A stretch of DNA of 64,000 nt from Xenorhabdus griffiniae (GCF_001028135.1 NZ_LDNM01000053.1:1-64000); one strand, 5' to 3'; numbered from the stretch's first letter, positions 19,250 to 29,337 are shown. Notes: generated by a model not told the origin, from the letters alone. Numbers and translations are program-made.

Positions 19250-20387
19250 GCAGTGCCTCCAGTAATGCCTCAATGTCGTGCCGGGTATGGCTTGCGGTCA
19301 ATGTAATACGCAATCGTGCACTGTCAGAGGGAACCGTGGGGGGAAGTATCGCTTTAACCCACACTTTTTTTTGCTTAAGCCCATGAGACAGTGCGGTACA
19401 ACACGCATTATCACCAACAATTAACGGCTGGATGGCCGTTTCTGAATTCATCAAAGCAAAAGGCAGATGCTGTGCTTCGCGGCGAAAGTAACGGATGTTG
19501 TCTCGCAACCGCTGACGCAATTCATCCCCAGCCTTAACTTGCCGTACTGCTTCGGAAAGTGCCACTGCCTGTGCAGGGGGCATTGAGGTACTGTAAATCA
19601 GATGCCTTGCATATTGGAGCAGGTATTCTGCGGTTTGCTCATCACATAAAATTGCGGCACCACTCAATCCGAATGCTTTACCAAAGGTGACAATCAGAAT
19701 CTCCGGTTTAACTTTTTGCAGCCAGCAACTGCCGCGCCCTTCATCACCGTGAATGCCGATGCCGTGAGCATCATCCACCATCAGCCAACTTGCCGTAGAT
19801 TTCGCTTGCTGCGCTATAGCGTCAAGTGGGGCACAATCGCCATCCATGCTAAAAACACCTTCCGTTATCACCAGCGTTTTACCGGGACATGCTTTTGCCA
19901 AATGTTGCTGCAAAGATCCGATATCATTGTGCAGAAAACGTCGAAGTTGTGCGGGAGAGTGCATTGCTGCTTCGAGCAACGATGCATGGCTCAGGCGATC
20001 GGCAATAATGCGATCTTCCCTTGCCATCAACGCCGCGATCACGCCTTGATTAGCGGTATAGCCGGAAATGAAAAGCAAAGCACGAGAGTATCCCAACCAC
20101 TCAGCCAATTGTTGTTCCAGAGTATGATGCGCGACAGTGTAACCGGTAACATGCCCTGAACCTCCACTGCCGACGCCATACTGTTGGGCACCTTGTTGCC
20201 AGGCCGCAATAATCTGCGGATGTTGGCTCAACCCAAGGTAGTCGTTACTGGAAAAATTAAGATAGTGGCCATCCGAAGTGGCTAATAACCGCCCATCAGA
20301 ACCGTGATGGACTTGCCTGTTCCGCCATAGCGGGGTGCCCCGACGTTCGGCCAAACGTCGGGAGAAAAAGTCTGACCAGCTCATCAT
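19233..20387 (-). CDS. bioF: 8-amino-7-oxononanoate synthase BioF
   Basis: BioF is the PLP enzyme that condenses pimeloyl-ACP (or -CoA) with L-alanine. The 384-residue protein has the alpha-oxoamine synthase features [31 protein letters not shown] and the PLP lysine in [12 protein letters not shown]. The ATG overlaps the bioB stop (ATATGATG), giving translational coupling. A second Met follows immediately, so the exact start is one codon uncertain. Confidence 0.96.
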   Translation of the reverse strand: MMSWSDFFSRRLAERRGTPLWRNRQVHHGSDGRLLATSDGHYLNFSSNDYLGLSQHPQIIAAWQQGAQQYGVGSGGSGHVTGYTVAHHTLEQQLAEWLGYSRALLFISGYTANQGVIAALMAREDRIIADRLSHASLLEAAMHSPAQLRRFLHNDIGSLQQHLAKACPGKTLVITEGVFSMDGDCAPLDAIAQQAKSTASWLMVDDAHGIGIHGDEGRGSCWLQKVKPEILIVTFGKAFGLSGAAILCDEQTAEYLLQYARHLIYSTSMPPAQAVALSEAVRQVKAGDELRQRLRDNIRYFRREAQHLPFALMNSETAIQPLIVGDNACCTALSHGLKQKKVWVKAILPPTVPSDSARLRITLTASHTRHDIEALLEALHGSGC

Positions 20388-21424
20388 ATTGCCGCATTAT
20401 AGAATTGTTCGTTATCCACATTATGAATAATGGCTTCCGTCAAATTCTGCTGTTGTTGATTGTCACCAAATATCGTTTTTGTCTGTTGAGGATTGATGCC
20501 CAAACGGCGGAACAGTTGCAGATCTTTATCTTCATCCGGGTTTGGGGTCGTCAGCAATTTACAGCCATAGAAAATGGAGTTAGCTCCTGCCATAAAACAC
20601 ATGGCCTGGGTTTGTTCATTCATCTGTTCACGCCCTGCGGATAAGCGAACATGAGATTTTGGCATCATGATCCGCGCCACCGCAATAGTACGAATAAAGT
20701 CAAAAGGATCGACATCTTCATTATCTGCCAGTGGCGTTCCTTGTACTTTTACCAGCATATTGATAGGAACACTTTCCGGCGGCTTCGGTAAATTAGCCAA
20801 TTGCACCAATAATGCTGCCCGATCACGAATTTGCTCGCCCAAACCAACGATACCGCCGGAACAAACTTTAATCCCCGCATTTCGGACATGACCCAAAGTC
20901 TCCAATCTGTCCTGATAACGGCGGGTGGTGATGATATTGCCGTAAAATTCTGGCGAGGTGTCTAAGTTATGGTTGTAATAATCCAGACCCGCCTCTGCCA
21001 GACGCTGTGCCTGAGAGGGGTTCAGCATGCCTAGCGTCATGCAGGTTTCCATCCCTAGCTCTTTGACTTCCCTGACCATTTTCTCCAAATACGGCATATC
21101 ACGTTCATGCGGGTTTTTCCAGGCAGCCCCCATACAGAAACGGGTTGAACCGGCATTTTTCGCTTTGCGGGCTGATTCAATGACTTTTCCCACTTCTATC
21201 AACCGCTCTTTTTCCAGACCCGTTTTATAACGGGAACTTTGTGGGCAGTATTTACAGTCTTCTGGGCAAGCCCCCGTCTTTATCGAAAGCAGGGTACTGA
21301 CCTGTACTTGTTGTGGATCAAAATGTTCACGGTGTATCTGTTGTGCCTGAAATAATAATTCAAAAAAAGGCTTATCAAACAGCTCTTGTGCTTGTTTAAC
21401 TGTCCATTGTTGACGTTCGCTCAC
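20384..21424 (-). CDS. bioB: Biotin synthase BioB
   Basis: BioB is the radical SAM enzyme that inserts sulfur into dethiobiotin. The 346-residue protein has the SAM cluster motif CPEDCKYC near residues 53-60, [10 protein letters not shown], the NLDTSPEFY stretch, and the conserved arginine/cysteine residues of the auxiliary [2Fe-2S] site. It is the first gene of the leftward bioBFCD operon and is divergent from bioA across an 89-bp control region with a BirA operator. Confidence 0.97.
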   Translation of the reverse strand: MSERQQWTVKQAQELFDKPFFELLFQAQQIHREHFDPQQVQVSTLLSIKTGACPEDCKYCPQSSRYKTGLEKERLIEVGKVIESARKAKNAGSTRFCMGAAWKNPHERDMPYLEKMVREVKELGMETCMTLGMLNPSQAQRLAEAGLDYYNHNLDTSPEFYGNIITTRRYQDRLETLGHVRNAGIKVCSGGIVGLGEQIRDRAALLVQLANLPKPPESVPINMLVKVQGTPLADNEDVDPFDFIRTIAVARIMMPKSHVRLSAGREQMNEQTQAMCFMAGANSIFYGCKLLTTPNPDEDKDLQLFRRLGINPQQTKTIFGDNQQQQNLTEAIIHNVDNEQFYNAAI

Positions 21425-21475
21425 AATAACATCTCCGATGTAAAAAACGTTGTCAGTTTAAATAATGGCGCTATC

Positions 21476-21509
21476 ATGTCAACCAAAATGAAACAAGAAA
21501 GGTTTACAT
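21476..21509. promoter_or_regulatory. BirA operator (biotin repressor site)
   Basis: Half-sites ATGTCAACC (21476-21484) and GGTTTACAT (21501-21509) flank a 16-base spacer and match the BirA consensus TTGTAAACC-N14-16-GGTTTACAA. The site lies between the divergent bioB and bioA, as in E. coli. Its right half overlaps the AAGAAAGG ribosome site of bioA and ends 4 bases before the bioA GTG, closer than in E. coli. Confidence 0.88.
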
Positions 21510-21513
21510 CAAA

Positions 21514-22788
21514 GTGATTATGACCCCCTCCGATCTTGAATTTGATCAGCGCCATATTTGGCATCCGTATACCTCAATGACACATCCACTTCCCACTTAT
21601 CCTGTCGTCTCCGCGACAGGTGTGGAGCTGGTTTTATCAGACGGTCGTACATTGATTGATGGTATGTCTTCATGGTGGGCCGCTATCCACGGTTATCACC
21701 ATCCTGTTCTCAATGAGGCGGCAAAATTACAGATCGATAAGATGTCCCATGTTATGTTTGGCGGCATAACCCATCCTCCTGCGGTTGCACTGTGCAGACA
21801 ATTGGTGGCGATGACACCGGATACTTTGGAGTGTGTTTTTCTGGCGGATTCAGGATCTGTCGCCGTCGAAGTCGCCCTGAAAATGGCATTGCAATATTGG
21901 CAGGCCAAAGGGAAAAAACGCCATCGTTTCCTGACTCTGCGTCAGGGTTATCATGGTGATACTTTTGGCGCCATGTCAGTTTGCGATCCAGACAACTCCA
22001 TGCATAATCTGTACAAAGGCTATCTCCCCAATCATCTGTTTGCCGATGCTCCGCAATGCCAGTTTGGTGATGAATGGCAGTCGGAAGATATTGATTCTTT
22101 CAAACGATTATTACTGCAATATCATGATGAAATTGCTGCCGTGATTTTAGAACCTATTGTTCAGGGGGCTGGTGGGATGCGGATTTACCATCCTGAATAC
22201 CTACGCCAGGTTCGTCAGCTTTGTGATGAATATCAGCTTTTATTAATTGCCGATGAAATTGCTACCGGATTCGGGCGAACCGGCAAGTTATTCGCCTGTG
22301 AACACGCACAGATCGAACCCGATATATTGTGCTTAGGCAAGGCATTGACGGGGGGATATATGACATTATCTGCAACCCTGACTACCCGTCATGTTGCTGA
22401 AACAATCAGCCAAAGTGAAGCGGGCTGTTTTATGCATGGCCCTACGTTTATGGGCAATCCTCTGGCTTGTGCCGTCGCCAGTGCCAGCCTGAAATTGCTT
22501 GCTGATAGCCCGTGGCAACAGCGTATTCAATCCATTGAAACTCAATTAAAAACGGAATTATTTCCCCTCAAATCACACCGATTAGTCAAAGATGTTCGGG
22601 TGTTAGGCGCGATAGGTGTGGTTGAAATGGAACAGCCCGTCAATGTCGCTTCATTGCAACGCCATTTTGTCCAACATGGGGTGTGGATCAGGCCATTTGG
22701 CCGGTTAATTTACCTGATGCCGCCTTATATTATTCAACCAGAACAACTGTCAAAACTGACAAATGCAATTACAGGTGCAATAAATTAA
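21514..22788 (+). CDS. bioA: Adenosylmethionine-8-amino-7-oxononanoate transaminase BioA
   Basis: BioA is a class III PLP aminotransferase making 7,8-diaminopelargonate with SAM as amino donor. The 424-residue protein contains [37 protein letters not shown], the PLP aspartate in [15 protein letters not shown] and the Schiff-base lysine in CLGKALTGG. The GTG at 21514 fits the AAGAAAGG site 10 bases upstream. An ATG two codons later (21520) is an alternative and aligns with the E. coli start. It is followed after 7 bases by a repeat element, so the original 3' flank has been replaced. Confidence 0.95.
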   Translation: MIMTPSDLEFDQRHIWHPYTSMTHPLPTYPVVSATGVELVLSDGRTLIDGMSSWWAAIHGYHHPVLNEAAKLQIDKMSHVMFGGITHPPAVALCRQLVAMTPDTLECVFLADSGSVAVEVALKMALQYWQAKGKKRHRFLTLRQGYHGDTFGAMSVCDPDNSMHNLYKGYLPNHLFADAPQCQFGDEWQSEDIDSFKRLLLQYHDEIAAVILEPIVQGAGGMRIYHPEYLRQVRQLCDEYQLLLIADEIATGFGRTGKLFACEHAQIEPDILCLGKALTGGYMTLSATLTTRHVAETISQSEAGCFMHGPTFMGNPLACAVASASLKLLADSPWQQRIQSIETQLKTELFPLKSHRLVKDVRVLGAIGVVEMEQPVNVASLQRHFVQHGVWIRPFGRLIYLMPPYIIQPEQLSKLTNAITGAIN

Positions 22789-22795
22789 AGAAGAA

Positions 22796-22875
22796 TATAC
22801 TCGATAAGCTTCAAGTTGCAATCCGCAAAACAACGCGGGGAAATATAACACGCATCTTGAAGCAGGATTGATATA
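22796..22875 (+). repeat. Inverted-repeat element (MITE-like), copy 3, internally deleted
   Basis: This is an 80-bp version of the repeat family with both termini but about 25 bases missing from the centre: the left strand of the TTTCCCC palindrome and its flank are gone. It begins 8 bases after the bioA stop. It has the same orientation as copy 4, with which it brackets the next gene. Confidence 0.82.
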
Positions 22876-22993
22876 AACGACAATCACTGACAAATATTAA
22901 TGACCAAAACAGAGGCTATTGCGTCACTTAAAAAGAAATTATTTGGTATATTCATGACGTAATCACACTCATTTAAACAAAGAGGAAAATATC

Positions 22994-23575
22994 ATGAATA
23001 GAGAAAACTTGATCACATCTTCCAATGAAGAAATGCAAGATGTATTTGAACTGTCCAGAAATAAATATGAACAAGAAATTTTACATTACGAAACTCTGGC
23101 AAAAGAAAAGCCTGAATTAGCCCATTTGTTTGCAGAAAATGTCAAACCAGATTCATTAACCAGTCCTGCCCTGCAACAAACAGAATTTGTCAGTGGGTAT
23201 TTTAACATTAACACCTATTATCAATATGGTAGCTATCCTTTTATCCAGCTATCATCTAACTCTGCCATCATTGGACATCAACCCAATACAGGGAAAAAAA
23301 CCAATTTTAATGGCTATATTCAGGGAGGGTATAATACACCTCTGTTGAATTTTAATAATATTCATCTTGGCGGTGTCGTAAAATACCCTTATTCCATTAT
23401 CAACGCCCCATTAAATATTCAACTTTATATTTACCCAAGGAATATTATATTACGTCTTTTAAAAGGAAATGTTTATTTGGGGGATTTATATTCCGTCCAA
23501 CAAAATCACATATTAATCACATATCCTATTGTTTTATCTGGTGTCGGATCTTTTAATTTGATCCAACATCAATAA
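22994..23575 (+). CDS. Uncharacterised small beta-rich protein, possibly VapA/VapB-like
   Basis: I do not firmly recognise this 193-residue protein. It starts at an ATG with a strong AGAGGAAA ribosome site. Residues ~1-55 are charged and helical (NKYEQEILHYETLAKEKPEL). Residues ~65-190 are rich in Tyr, Asn, Gly, Ile and Leu in alternating patterns typical of a small beta-barrel, ending GDLYSVQQNH...GVGSF. That layout recalls the Rhodococcus VapA/VapB virulence-protein fold, but the match is by eye only. There is no clear signal peptide or membrane segment. The gene is AT-richer than its neighbours, stands alone, and is bracketed by two repeat elements, which suggests horizontal acquisition. 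Confidence 0.65.
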   Translation: MNRENLITSSNEEMQDVFELSRNKYEQEILHYETLAKEKPELAHLFAENVKPDSLTSPALQQTEFVSGYFNINTYYQYGSYPFIQLSSNSAIIGHQPNTGKKTNFNGYIQGGYNTPLLNFNNIHLGGVVKYPYSIINAPLNIQLYIYPRNIILRLLKGNVYLGDLYSVQQNHILITYPIVLSGVGSFNLIQHQ

Positions 23576-23579
23576 GTTA

Positions 23580-23684
23580 TATACTCGATAAACTTCAAGT
23601 TGCAATCCGCCTGACAATGCGAGGCCTTATATTTCCACGCTGTGCGGGGAAATATAACACGCATCTTGAAGTTGGATTGGTATA
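23580..23684 (+). repeat. Inverted-repeat element (MITE-like), copy 4
   Basis: This full-length 105-bp copy begins 5 bases after the stop codon of the uncharacterised gene. It is in the same orientation as copy 3. Its palindrome is slightly diverged (TTTCCACGC against GCGGGGAAA). Confidence 0.87.
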
Positions 23685-23766
23685 TTCCGTTATTAACTTA
23701 GCGTCAATTTTTTAGCACAAGGAATAGCTTCCAGTCACAGAGTCATGTGACTGGACGTTGAATAAC

Positions 23767-24753
23767 TCACAATGCTAATACGGTCACCCACATCGGGCCT
23801 TTGCCAACCGGATAACGCGCCAGTTGCGTTAATTCCCCCGAATATTTATCAATACGTGATACGGAAATCTGATCTGATTTCTGGCCTGCTGCAATCAGGA
23901 AATGACCACTGTGATCGATGGCAAAACCACGAGGCTGAGTTTCTGTCGGATAATGTCCGGCTAATGTCAGGTGATAGCCATCTTCTGACACGCGGAAATG
24001 GCTGATCAGGCTCTCTGAACGTTCACTGGTATAAAGGTGCCGGCCATCCGGTGTAATGTGAATATCTGCCGACCAACGAACATTGGAAAAATCAGTCGGC
24101 AGCGAATCAACTGATTGCACGATACGATATTTTTCCCATTTACGCAGAACATCGACCGTTGAATCCAACTCATTAATGCCGTAGATAGCTTGTTTTTTCG
24201 GATGGAATGCCATATGGCGTGGCCCCGCACCCGCTGCTGTTGTCACTTCATCTGTCCGGCTCTCAGTCAGATAACCCTGCCCATCCAGATTGAAAATACG
24301 GATATGATCTTCTTTCAGGCATGGAACCAGCAATTGACGGTTTTCCCGATCAATATTGGCAGAATGCGGCGTTTGCAGCCCTTCGACAATTTGGTTTGGT
24401 GCTTTAACAGTTCCATTTTCATCAATAGGGTGGACGCTTAAGTTATTAAAGCTATAGGAAGCAGAAAATAAAAAACGCCCTGCTCTGTCAGTGGATATAT
24501 GGGTCGGGCTACCCGGCAATGGTGCAATGGCCTGCTGTTCAAGACATCCATCTTCCCCAATTGCATAAGTGACAATACTAAATTGCGGACGAATTCCTGC
24601 ATATAAGTGTTTACCGTCAGGGTTGACAGCCATTGGCTGTACTTCACCCGGCACAGTGACGGTCTGGAGAAGTGCAAGTTCCCCTGCCGCATTCAGCGAC
24701 CATACGTGAATTTGTCGGCTACTTGGGCTAGCTGTATAAACCACTTGTTTCAT
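23767..24753 (-). CDS. pgl: 6-phosphogluconolactonase (YbhE type)
   Basis: This enzyme hydrolyses 6-phosphogluconolactone in the oxidative pentose phosphate pathway. The 328-residue protein is a seven-bladed beta-propeller of the Pgl/YbhE type. It starts [18 protein letters not shown] and carries [35 protein letters not shown] and [13 protein letters not shown], all close to E. coli Pgl (331 residues). It is divergent from ybhA, as in E. coli. The E. coli genes between bioA and pgl are absent here. Confidence 0.96.
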   Translation of the reverse strand: MKQVVYTASPSSRQIHVWSLNAAGELALLQTVTVPGEVQPMAVNPDGKHLYAGIRPQFSIVTYAIGEDGCLEQQAIAPLPGSPTHISTDRAGRFLFSASYSFNNLSVHPIDENGTVKAPNQIVEGLQTPHSANIDRENRQLLVPCLKEDHIRIFNLDGQGYLTESRTDEVTTAAGAGPRHMAFHPKKQAIYGINELDSTVDVLRKWEKYRIVQSVDSLPTDFSNVRWSADIHITPDGRHLYTSERSESLISHFRVSEDGYHLTLAGHYPTETQPRGFAIDHSGHFLIAAGQKSDQISVSRIDKYSGELTQLARYPVGKGPMWVTVLAL

Positions 24754-24903
24754 GTTCTCTCCTTAATACTTCATTGCCATTTTATTGATCTGTAAAGACT
24801 CTTAAAAAATTATTAACTGCTACACTGCCCATATGACGGTTTAACTCTGTTCAACTGACGTATAATATTTCGTTTATATCATAGACAATTCAGAGGCCAA
24901 CTC

Positions 24904-25719
24904 ATGTCGTATAACGTTATCGCGCTGGATCTCGATGGAACACTGCTCGATCCACAAAAACGTATCCTGCCAGAATCACTGGCAGCCTTAAATGAAGCCC
25001 GCCAGTCAGGTATCAACGTTTTGATTGTCACTGGACGTCATCATGTCGCCATCCATCCTTTCTATCAGGCATTGCAACTCGATACGCCTGCTATCTGCTG
25101 CAATGGGACTTATTCCTATGATTATCATGCTAAGAAAGTATTGGACTCTAATCCGCTCTCCGTTCAAGAAGCCTCTCAAGCACTTTCCTATCTGCAAGAC
25201 ACGGAGATTCAGCATCTGATGTATGTTGATGATGCCATTTTATATCAATTTCCTCACACTGTAGTCCGAACTCTTGCATGGTCGGATTCTCTGCCTGAAC
25301 ACCAACGTCCGAATGTCCAGCAAACAGAGAGTTTTCACGATGCAATCCACAATGTGAATGCGATTTGGAAGTTTGCTACCAGCTCATCCAATTTAGTAAA
25401 ACTGCGTGAGATTAGTGAACAAATTGAGGAAAATGTTGGCCTTGAGTGTGAATGGTCATGGTTTGATCAGGTAGATATCGCCAAGAAAGGCAATAGCAAA
25501 GGCATACGGTTACAGCAATGGGTGGAATCGCAAGGCATGAGCATGAACGATGTGATTGCTTTTGGTGATAATTATAATGATCTCAGTATGCTGGAGAACG
25601 TTGGTTTGGGTGTCGCTATGGGTAATGCCGTCGATGCCGTTAAAGAACGGGCAGATATTGTTACACGGGATAATACTCAACCCGGCATTGCGGAAGTTCT
25701 GAGAAAATACGTACTGTAA
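24904..25719 (+). CDS. ybhA: HAD-superfamily phosphatase YbhA (pyridoxal phosphate phosphatase)
   Basis: This Cof-type HAD hydrolase dephosphorylates pyridoxal phosphate and other sugar phosphates in E. coli. The 271-residue protein has motif I DLDGTLL (nucleophile Asp9, acid Asp11), the VTGRHHVAIHPFYQAL region with motif II Thr, KKGNSKG with the motif III lysine, and motif IV FGDNYNDLSML. The C2-type cap lies between motifs II and III. Length matches E. coli YbhA. It is convergent with modC. Confidence 0.95.
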   Translation: MSYNVIALDLDGTLLDPQKRILPESLAALNEARQSGINVLIVTGRHHVAIHPFYQALQLDTPAICCNGTYSYDYHAKKVLDSNPLSVQEASQALSYLQDTEIQHLMYVDDAILYQFPHTVVRTLAWSDSLPEHQRPNVQQTESFHDAIHNVNAIWKFATSSSNLVKLREISEQIEENVGLECEWSWFDQVDIAKKGNSKGIRLQQWVESQGMSMNDVIAFGDNYNDLSMLENVGLGVAMGNAVDAVKERADIVTRDNTQPGIAEVLRKYVL

Positions 25720-25730
25720 TTCAATTCAAC

Positions 25731-25760
25731 GGGAGCAAATCAGTCCACTGCTCTGCTCCC
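25731..25760. terminator. Hairpin between convergent ybhA and modC
   Basis: GGGAGCA and TGCTCCC form a 7-bp stem with a 16-base loop, 11 bases after the ybhA stop. There is no T run on the plus strand, so this is a weak terminator candidate. Confidence 0.4.
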
Positions 25761-25779
25761 TATATAATGTCCTACCTCT

Positions 25780-26844
25780 TTATAGGTGACGATGTAACGA
25801 AACACTTTTTATCTGTGCATATAGCCATTGCCCTACCCGCAAATTAAGCTCTTCCCGCGCCCACGGCGTAATTCTTGCCCACAGGCTATGTTCACTCAGT
25901 GCTAATTTGACATCAACCTGACCATTATCTTCGGAAAGCTCAATAATTTTGACTTGCAAGGTGTTACGGATGCTGCTGGCTTTTGGTGGCGCCAAGACCA
26001 ACGAAACATCAGATGCATCAATGCGGATACGCAGATCAGTTCCCGGAGAAACATTAACTTGTGGCAACCAAAGAAGTTTGTCAGCCACCGCGACGGCCGT
26101 CATTTGATAACGTTGATGATGTTCCATCACAGAAACTTTTAGTATGCTACCCAAACTCTCTTTTTGCAGCCACGGACGCAGTGCACTGCTCGACCAGACC
26201 TCTTCCAGAGTGCCTGTCGCCCTGATTTTTCCGTTGTCCATGACAATAATATTCTCTGCCAAACGTAAAATTTCGTCCAAACTGTGGCTAACATAGAGGA
26301 TCGGGATTTTGACGTCTTCGGACAACTTTTCAAGATAAGGTAATAACTCGCGTTTACGTGGTAAATCTAATGATGCCAGCGGTTCATCCATAAGCAGGAT
26401 TTCAGGGGCAGTCAATAATGCACGGCCAATTGCTATTCTCTGTCTTTCTCCACCAGATAATGTGCTGGGGAAACGTGATAGCAAATGTTCAATGCCCAAC
26501 AGGTCAATGATGCTGTCAAACTGGGGTTTCATCTCTGGTGCCATGCCATATTGTAAGTTTCCCTTCACGCGATAATGCGGGAAAAGGCGCGCATCCTGAA
26601 AAACATAACCAATTCGGCGCTTCTCTGGTGGCACAAAGATATTTTGTTCTGTATCCACTAAGGTCACGCCGTTTAAAACAAGGCGGCCTTTTTGTGGACG
26701 GCTCAATCCCGCAATCACATTGATCAGTGAGGTTTTTCCTGCCCCCGAAAGACCAAATAGGGCAGTAATGTTTTCTGTTGGCAAAGTGGTATCCACCTGC
26801 ATGTGCAGCGCCCCAAAACGCTGCTCAAAATCCAGTTCTAACAT
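25780..26844 (-). CDS. modC: Molybdate ABC transporter ATP-binding protein ModC
   Basis: ModC is the ATPase of the ModABC molybdate importer. The 354-residue protein has Walker [10 protein letters not shown] (residues 31-39), signature LSGGERQR, Walker B ILLMDEP, and a C-terminal Mop-type regulatory domain (~residue 290 on: [19 protein letters not shown] region). The ATG at 26844 overlaps the modB stop by 7 bases, is preceded by GGGGA, and matches the E. coli N-terminus MLELNF. An in-frame start 39 bases upstream would lie deep inside modB. Confidence 0.95.
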   Translation of the reverse strand: MLELDFEQRFGALHMQVDTTLPTENITALFGLSGAGKTSLINVIAGLSRPQKGRLVLNGVTLVDTEQNIFVPPEKRRIGYVFQDARLFPHYRVKGNLQYGMAPEMKPQFDSIIDLLGIEHLLSRFPSTLSGGERQRIAIGRALLTAPEILLMDEPLASLDLPRKRELLPYLEKLSEDVKIPILYVSHSLDEILRLAENIIVMDNGKIRATGTLEEVWSSSALRPWLQKESLGSILKVSVMEHHQRYQMTAVAVADKLLWLPQVNVSPGTDLRIRIDASDVSLVLAPPKASSIRNTLQVKIIELSEDNGQVDVKLALSEHSLWARITPWAREELNLRVGQWLYAQIKSVSLHRHL

Positions 26845-27536
26845 GCGGTCCCCAAACGTTTTCTGCCCCAACGTGTCAGCCATTCAGAAAGCATCAATGA
26901 AACCAAAGCCAGCACAATAGCAATGACGCACAAACGGGCGGCGGCGGTTTCAGCGCCTGGCGTTTCTATCAAGGTATACATAGCAAGGGGAATGGTTCGG
27001 GTTTCCCCCGGAATATTGGAAACAAAGGTAATGGTGGCACCAAACTCGCCTAGCGAACGGGCGAACGCCAATACTACGCCAACAATGATGCCGGGCAATG
27101 ACAACGGCAGGGTAATGGTGAAAAAGACTTTAAGCGAACCTGCGCCCAAAGTACGGGCAGCCTGTTCCAGACGCCGATCAATGCTCTCCAATGACAACCG
27201 AATGGCCCTGACCATCAGCGGAAAAGCCACCACAGCCGAAGCTAATGCCGCACCGGTCCAATTAAACGCAAAACTGACACCCAACCAGTCATAAAGAAAT
27301 TCACCAATAATTCCACGCCGCCCCATGCTGATAAGTAACAGATATCCCACCACCACTGGCGGTAATACCAGTGGCAGATGAATAATACTGTCAAGCAGGG
27401 ATTTACCAACAAACTGGCAACGAGCCAGCATCCATGCCATTAAGATCCCAAATGGCAAACTGAATAGCACAGCAATCACTGAGATTTTTAAGCTCAGTAA
27501 AATTGCCTGCCATTCATATTCACTTAACATCTCCAA
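26838..27536 (-). CDS. modB: Molybdate ABC transporter permease ModB
   Basis: ModB is the inner-membrane channel of ModABC. The 232-residue protein has five to six membrane segments, [15 protein letters not shown] near residues 50-65, and the EAA-loop region [23 protein letters not shown] that contacts ModC. The frame opens at a TTG (27536) with AGGA 9 bases upstream. An ATG two codons inside (27530) aligns slightly better with the E. coli start but has GGAG directly abutting it. Either may be used. Confidence 0.95.
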   Translation of the reverse strand: MEMLSEYEWQAILLSLKISVIAVLFSLPFGILMAWMLARCQFVGKSLLDSIIHLPLVLPPVVVGYLLLISMGRRGIIGEFLYDWLGVSFAFNWTGAALASAVVAFPLMVRAIRLSLESIDRRLEQAARTLGAGSLKVFFTITLPLSLPGIIVGVVLAFARSLGEFGATITFVSNIPGETRTIPLAMYTLIETPGAETAAARLCVIAIVLALVSLMLSEWLTRWGRKRLGTAC

Positions 27537-27547
27537 AAGATCCGTTC

Positions 27548-28318
27548 CTACAGTGGACTAAAGCCGTAACGTTTAAAAACAACAGCGGCTTCAGGGGTTT
27601 TAAGATAATCATAAAAATCTCGAATGGTCTGTTTTTCATGACCTTTGACTATTGCCATCGGATATTCCACCGGTTTATGGCTTTCAGGTGGGAAAACACC
27701 CACAATTTTCACCTTATTGCTGGCAACGGCATCAGAACCATAAACAATGCCCAGCGGGGCTTCGCCGCGTTCGACCAACGCCATACCACTACGTACATTG
27801 TTAGTACGCGCCATCAATGGATTAACCGTATCCCATGCATTTAAATATTGCAGCGATTCTTTGGCATAAATACCAACGGGTACATGATCAGGATCGCCAA
27901 CCGCTAATCGCCCTCCCGCCAGCAAAGACTGCCATTTTGTTTCCCGGTTGATCTCAACTTGATTCAAATGACTCTCTTTAGGCGCAATCAGGACGAGCTG
28001 GTTACCCAACAAGGTATGACGGGTATTCTCAGCAATGGATTGTCTGTCAGTAGCATAATTCATCCACTGCTGATCGGCAGAAAGAAACATATCCGCCGTA
28101 GCTCCCTGCGCTATCTGGCGAGCCAGTGTTGATGATGAAGCATAAGAGGCAACAATATCGCCCCGTTGCTCTTTTTTATACTGTGCTGCAATCTCATCCA
28201 ATGCATTGGTTAATGAAGCTGCTGCAAAAACCGTCACCTTATCAGCTGCCCAGACATTTCCAGCAAGCGCAAAAGAAACGACTGCCCCTGTCAGCAACGG
28301 ATAAACTTTATTTTTCAT
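27548..28318 (-). CDS. modA: Periplasmic molybdate-binding protein ModA
   Basis: ModA captures molybdate or tungstate in the periplasm for ModBC. The 256-residue precursor has a Sec signal peptide ending NVWA (residue 24), then mature ADKVTVFAAASLTNALDEIA. The serines of ASLTNA and of YASSSTLARQI are oxyanion ligands in the family. The ATG at 28318 has AGGTGAG 7 bases upstream. Longer in-frame starts would bury the signal peptide. First gene of modABC, behind a ModE-type operator. Confidence 0.95.
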   Translation of the reverse strand: MKNKVYPLLTGAVVSFALAGNVWAADKVTVFAAASLTNALDEIAAQYKKEQRGDIVASYASSSTLARQIAQGATADMFLSADQQWMNYATDRQSIAENTRHTLLGNQLVLIAPKESHLNQVEINRETKWQSLLAGGRLAVGDPDHVPVGIYAKESLQYLNAWDTVNPLMARTNNVRSGMALVERGEAPLGIVYGSDAVASNKVKIVGVFPPESHKPVEYPMAIVKGHEKQTIRDFYDYLKTPEAAVVFKRYGFSPL

Positions 28319-28349
28319 TTTATACTCACCTAAGATCATCAATATGGTG

Positions 28350-28373
28350 CGTTGCATATAACAAGATATAACG
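28350..28373. promoter_or_regulatory. ModE operator upstream of modA
   Basis: This 24-bp site reads CGTTGCAT-N8-ATATAACG on the plus strand. The right half matches the ModE half-site exactly and the left differs at two bases. The E. coli modA operator has the same CGTT-N16-AACG spacing. It lies 32 bases before the modA start, where it can cover the promoter. It persists although modE is disrupted. Confidence 0.7.
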
Positions 28374-28538
28374 TTAAATGAAAACGCTATTCTGAGATTA
28401 ATCGGCAAGTTGTGAGCCAGTTTTAGCTTTTATGTTGATCTCAATGCAAAAGTTACAGATGAACAGTTGCATATAAAGAAAAGGCAGGAATTGATGATTA
28501 CCCGGGTAACCGGGTAATAGAAATTACAAAGCTCAAGA

Positions 28539-28673
28539 CTAACGACTGGTATTTTCCGTTTTGGAGATACAATTGAACAATTCTCCAAGCCCGTAAATCA
28601 ACGCCAAAATAGCCGCCATCATCACGGGGACCATGATCAGCGCAAATCCCATACTTTTAAGCAATTCAAACAT
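28539..28673 (-). CDS. acrZ: AcrAB-TolC efflux pump accessory protein AcrZ
   Basis: AcrZ is a single-pass inner-membrane peptide that binds AcrB and changes the substrate range of the AcrAB-TolC multidrug pump. Reading the minus strand gives 44 residues that start [20 protein letters not shown], with one membrane helix (about residues 8-29) and then GLGELFN, as in E. coli AcrZ (49 residues). The ATG at 28673 has AGG 6 bases upstream. It stands between modA and modE, the same place as in E. coli, where it shares molybdate-related regulation. Confidence 0.9.
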   Translation of the reverse strand: MFELLKSMGFALIMVPVMMAAILALIYGLGELFNCISKTENTSR

Positions 28674-28756
28674 GCTAACCTCATATCCTGAGTGACTAAC
28701 AAATTAACTGTGTCATATCTGAATCTGACATAACACAAACGTTAATTGGGTTATTC

Positions 28757-28861
28757 TATACCAATCCAACTTCAAGATGCGTGTTATATTTCCCTGCACA
28801 GCGGGGAAATATAAGGACTCGCGTCGTCTTGCGGATTGTAACTTGAAGTTTATCGAGTATA
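28757..28861 (-). repeat. Inverted-repeat element (MITE-like), copy 5
   Basis: This full-length 105-bp copy is in the opposite orientation to copies 1-4. It starts TATACCAATCCAACTTCAAG and ends with the inverse of TATACTCGATAAACTTCAAG. It lies upstream of both acrZ and the modE remnant, in their 280-bp divergent control region, 84 bases from the acrZ start and 91 from the modE start. Confidence 0.88.
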
Positions 28862-28952
28862 GACAATAAAACAGTAACAGTAACCGACGAAACGTGCGAT
28901 TCTTAAGGTTCTGTTGTAAACACGCTCAAATAGTTACCCTAAATAAATCACT

Positions 28953-29337
28953 ATGCAAGCCCAAATATTGTTAACACTAAAATTGCAACAACGCCTGTTC
29001 GCTGATCCCCGACGAATTGCGTTACTTAAGCAAATTAAAATCGCGGGTTCTATCAGCCAAGGCGCAAAACAGGCAGGGATCAGCGATAAAAGCGCCGTGG
29101 ATAACCTTAACTAAAGATCATCTCTCTTCTGCTTCATTCGATAATACCCTCTCCGGCCAGATAAGCCATATTGAAACAGGAACAGAATACAGTGAAATTA
29201 TTCTGACACTTGATGGCGGTGAATCCCTTTGCGCTACGCTACCTAATCAGGAAGTGGCACGTTTGCCGCTCCAGCCCTATGATGCTGTTATTGCACTTTT
29301 CGATGCTGATAAAGTGATTATTGCCACCTTATGCTAA
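28953..29337 (+). pseudogene. modE: Disrupted modE (molybdate-responsive regulator), internal deletion plus frameshift
   Basis: The ATG at 28953 opens a frame that reads like the ModE helix-turn-helix: MQAQILLTLKLQQRLFADPR, then SISQGAKQAGISDKSAV, ending at a TAA at 29112 after 53 codons. In another frame, from about 29083, the sequence continues as the ModE C-terminus: KAPWITLTKDH, SGQISHIETGTEYSEI, and VIIATLC at 29337. Compared with the ~262-residue E. coli protein, roughly 130 codons (the end of the winged helix, the linker and the first molybdate-binding repeat) are missing. The junction falls where KSAW and KAPW codons could share AAAGCGCC, suggesting a short-homology deletion. The open frame from 29017 starts at TTG inside modE and is not a separate gene. 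Confidence 0.9.

Noticed and set aside
22796-23684. Composite transposon around the uncharacterised gene
   Set aside because: The flanking repeats encode no transposase and no target duplication spanning the unit can be shown; kept only as a hypothesis in the findings.
29017-29337. 106-codon frame as an independent Mop-type molybdate-binding protein
   Set aside because: It starts at a TTG inside the modE helix-turn-helix region in a shifted frame; the first ~25 residues are nonsense. It is the 3' half of broken modE.
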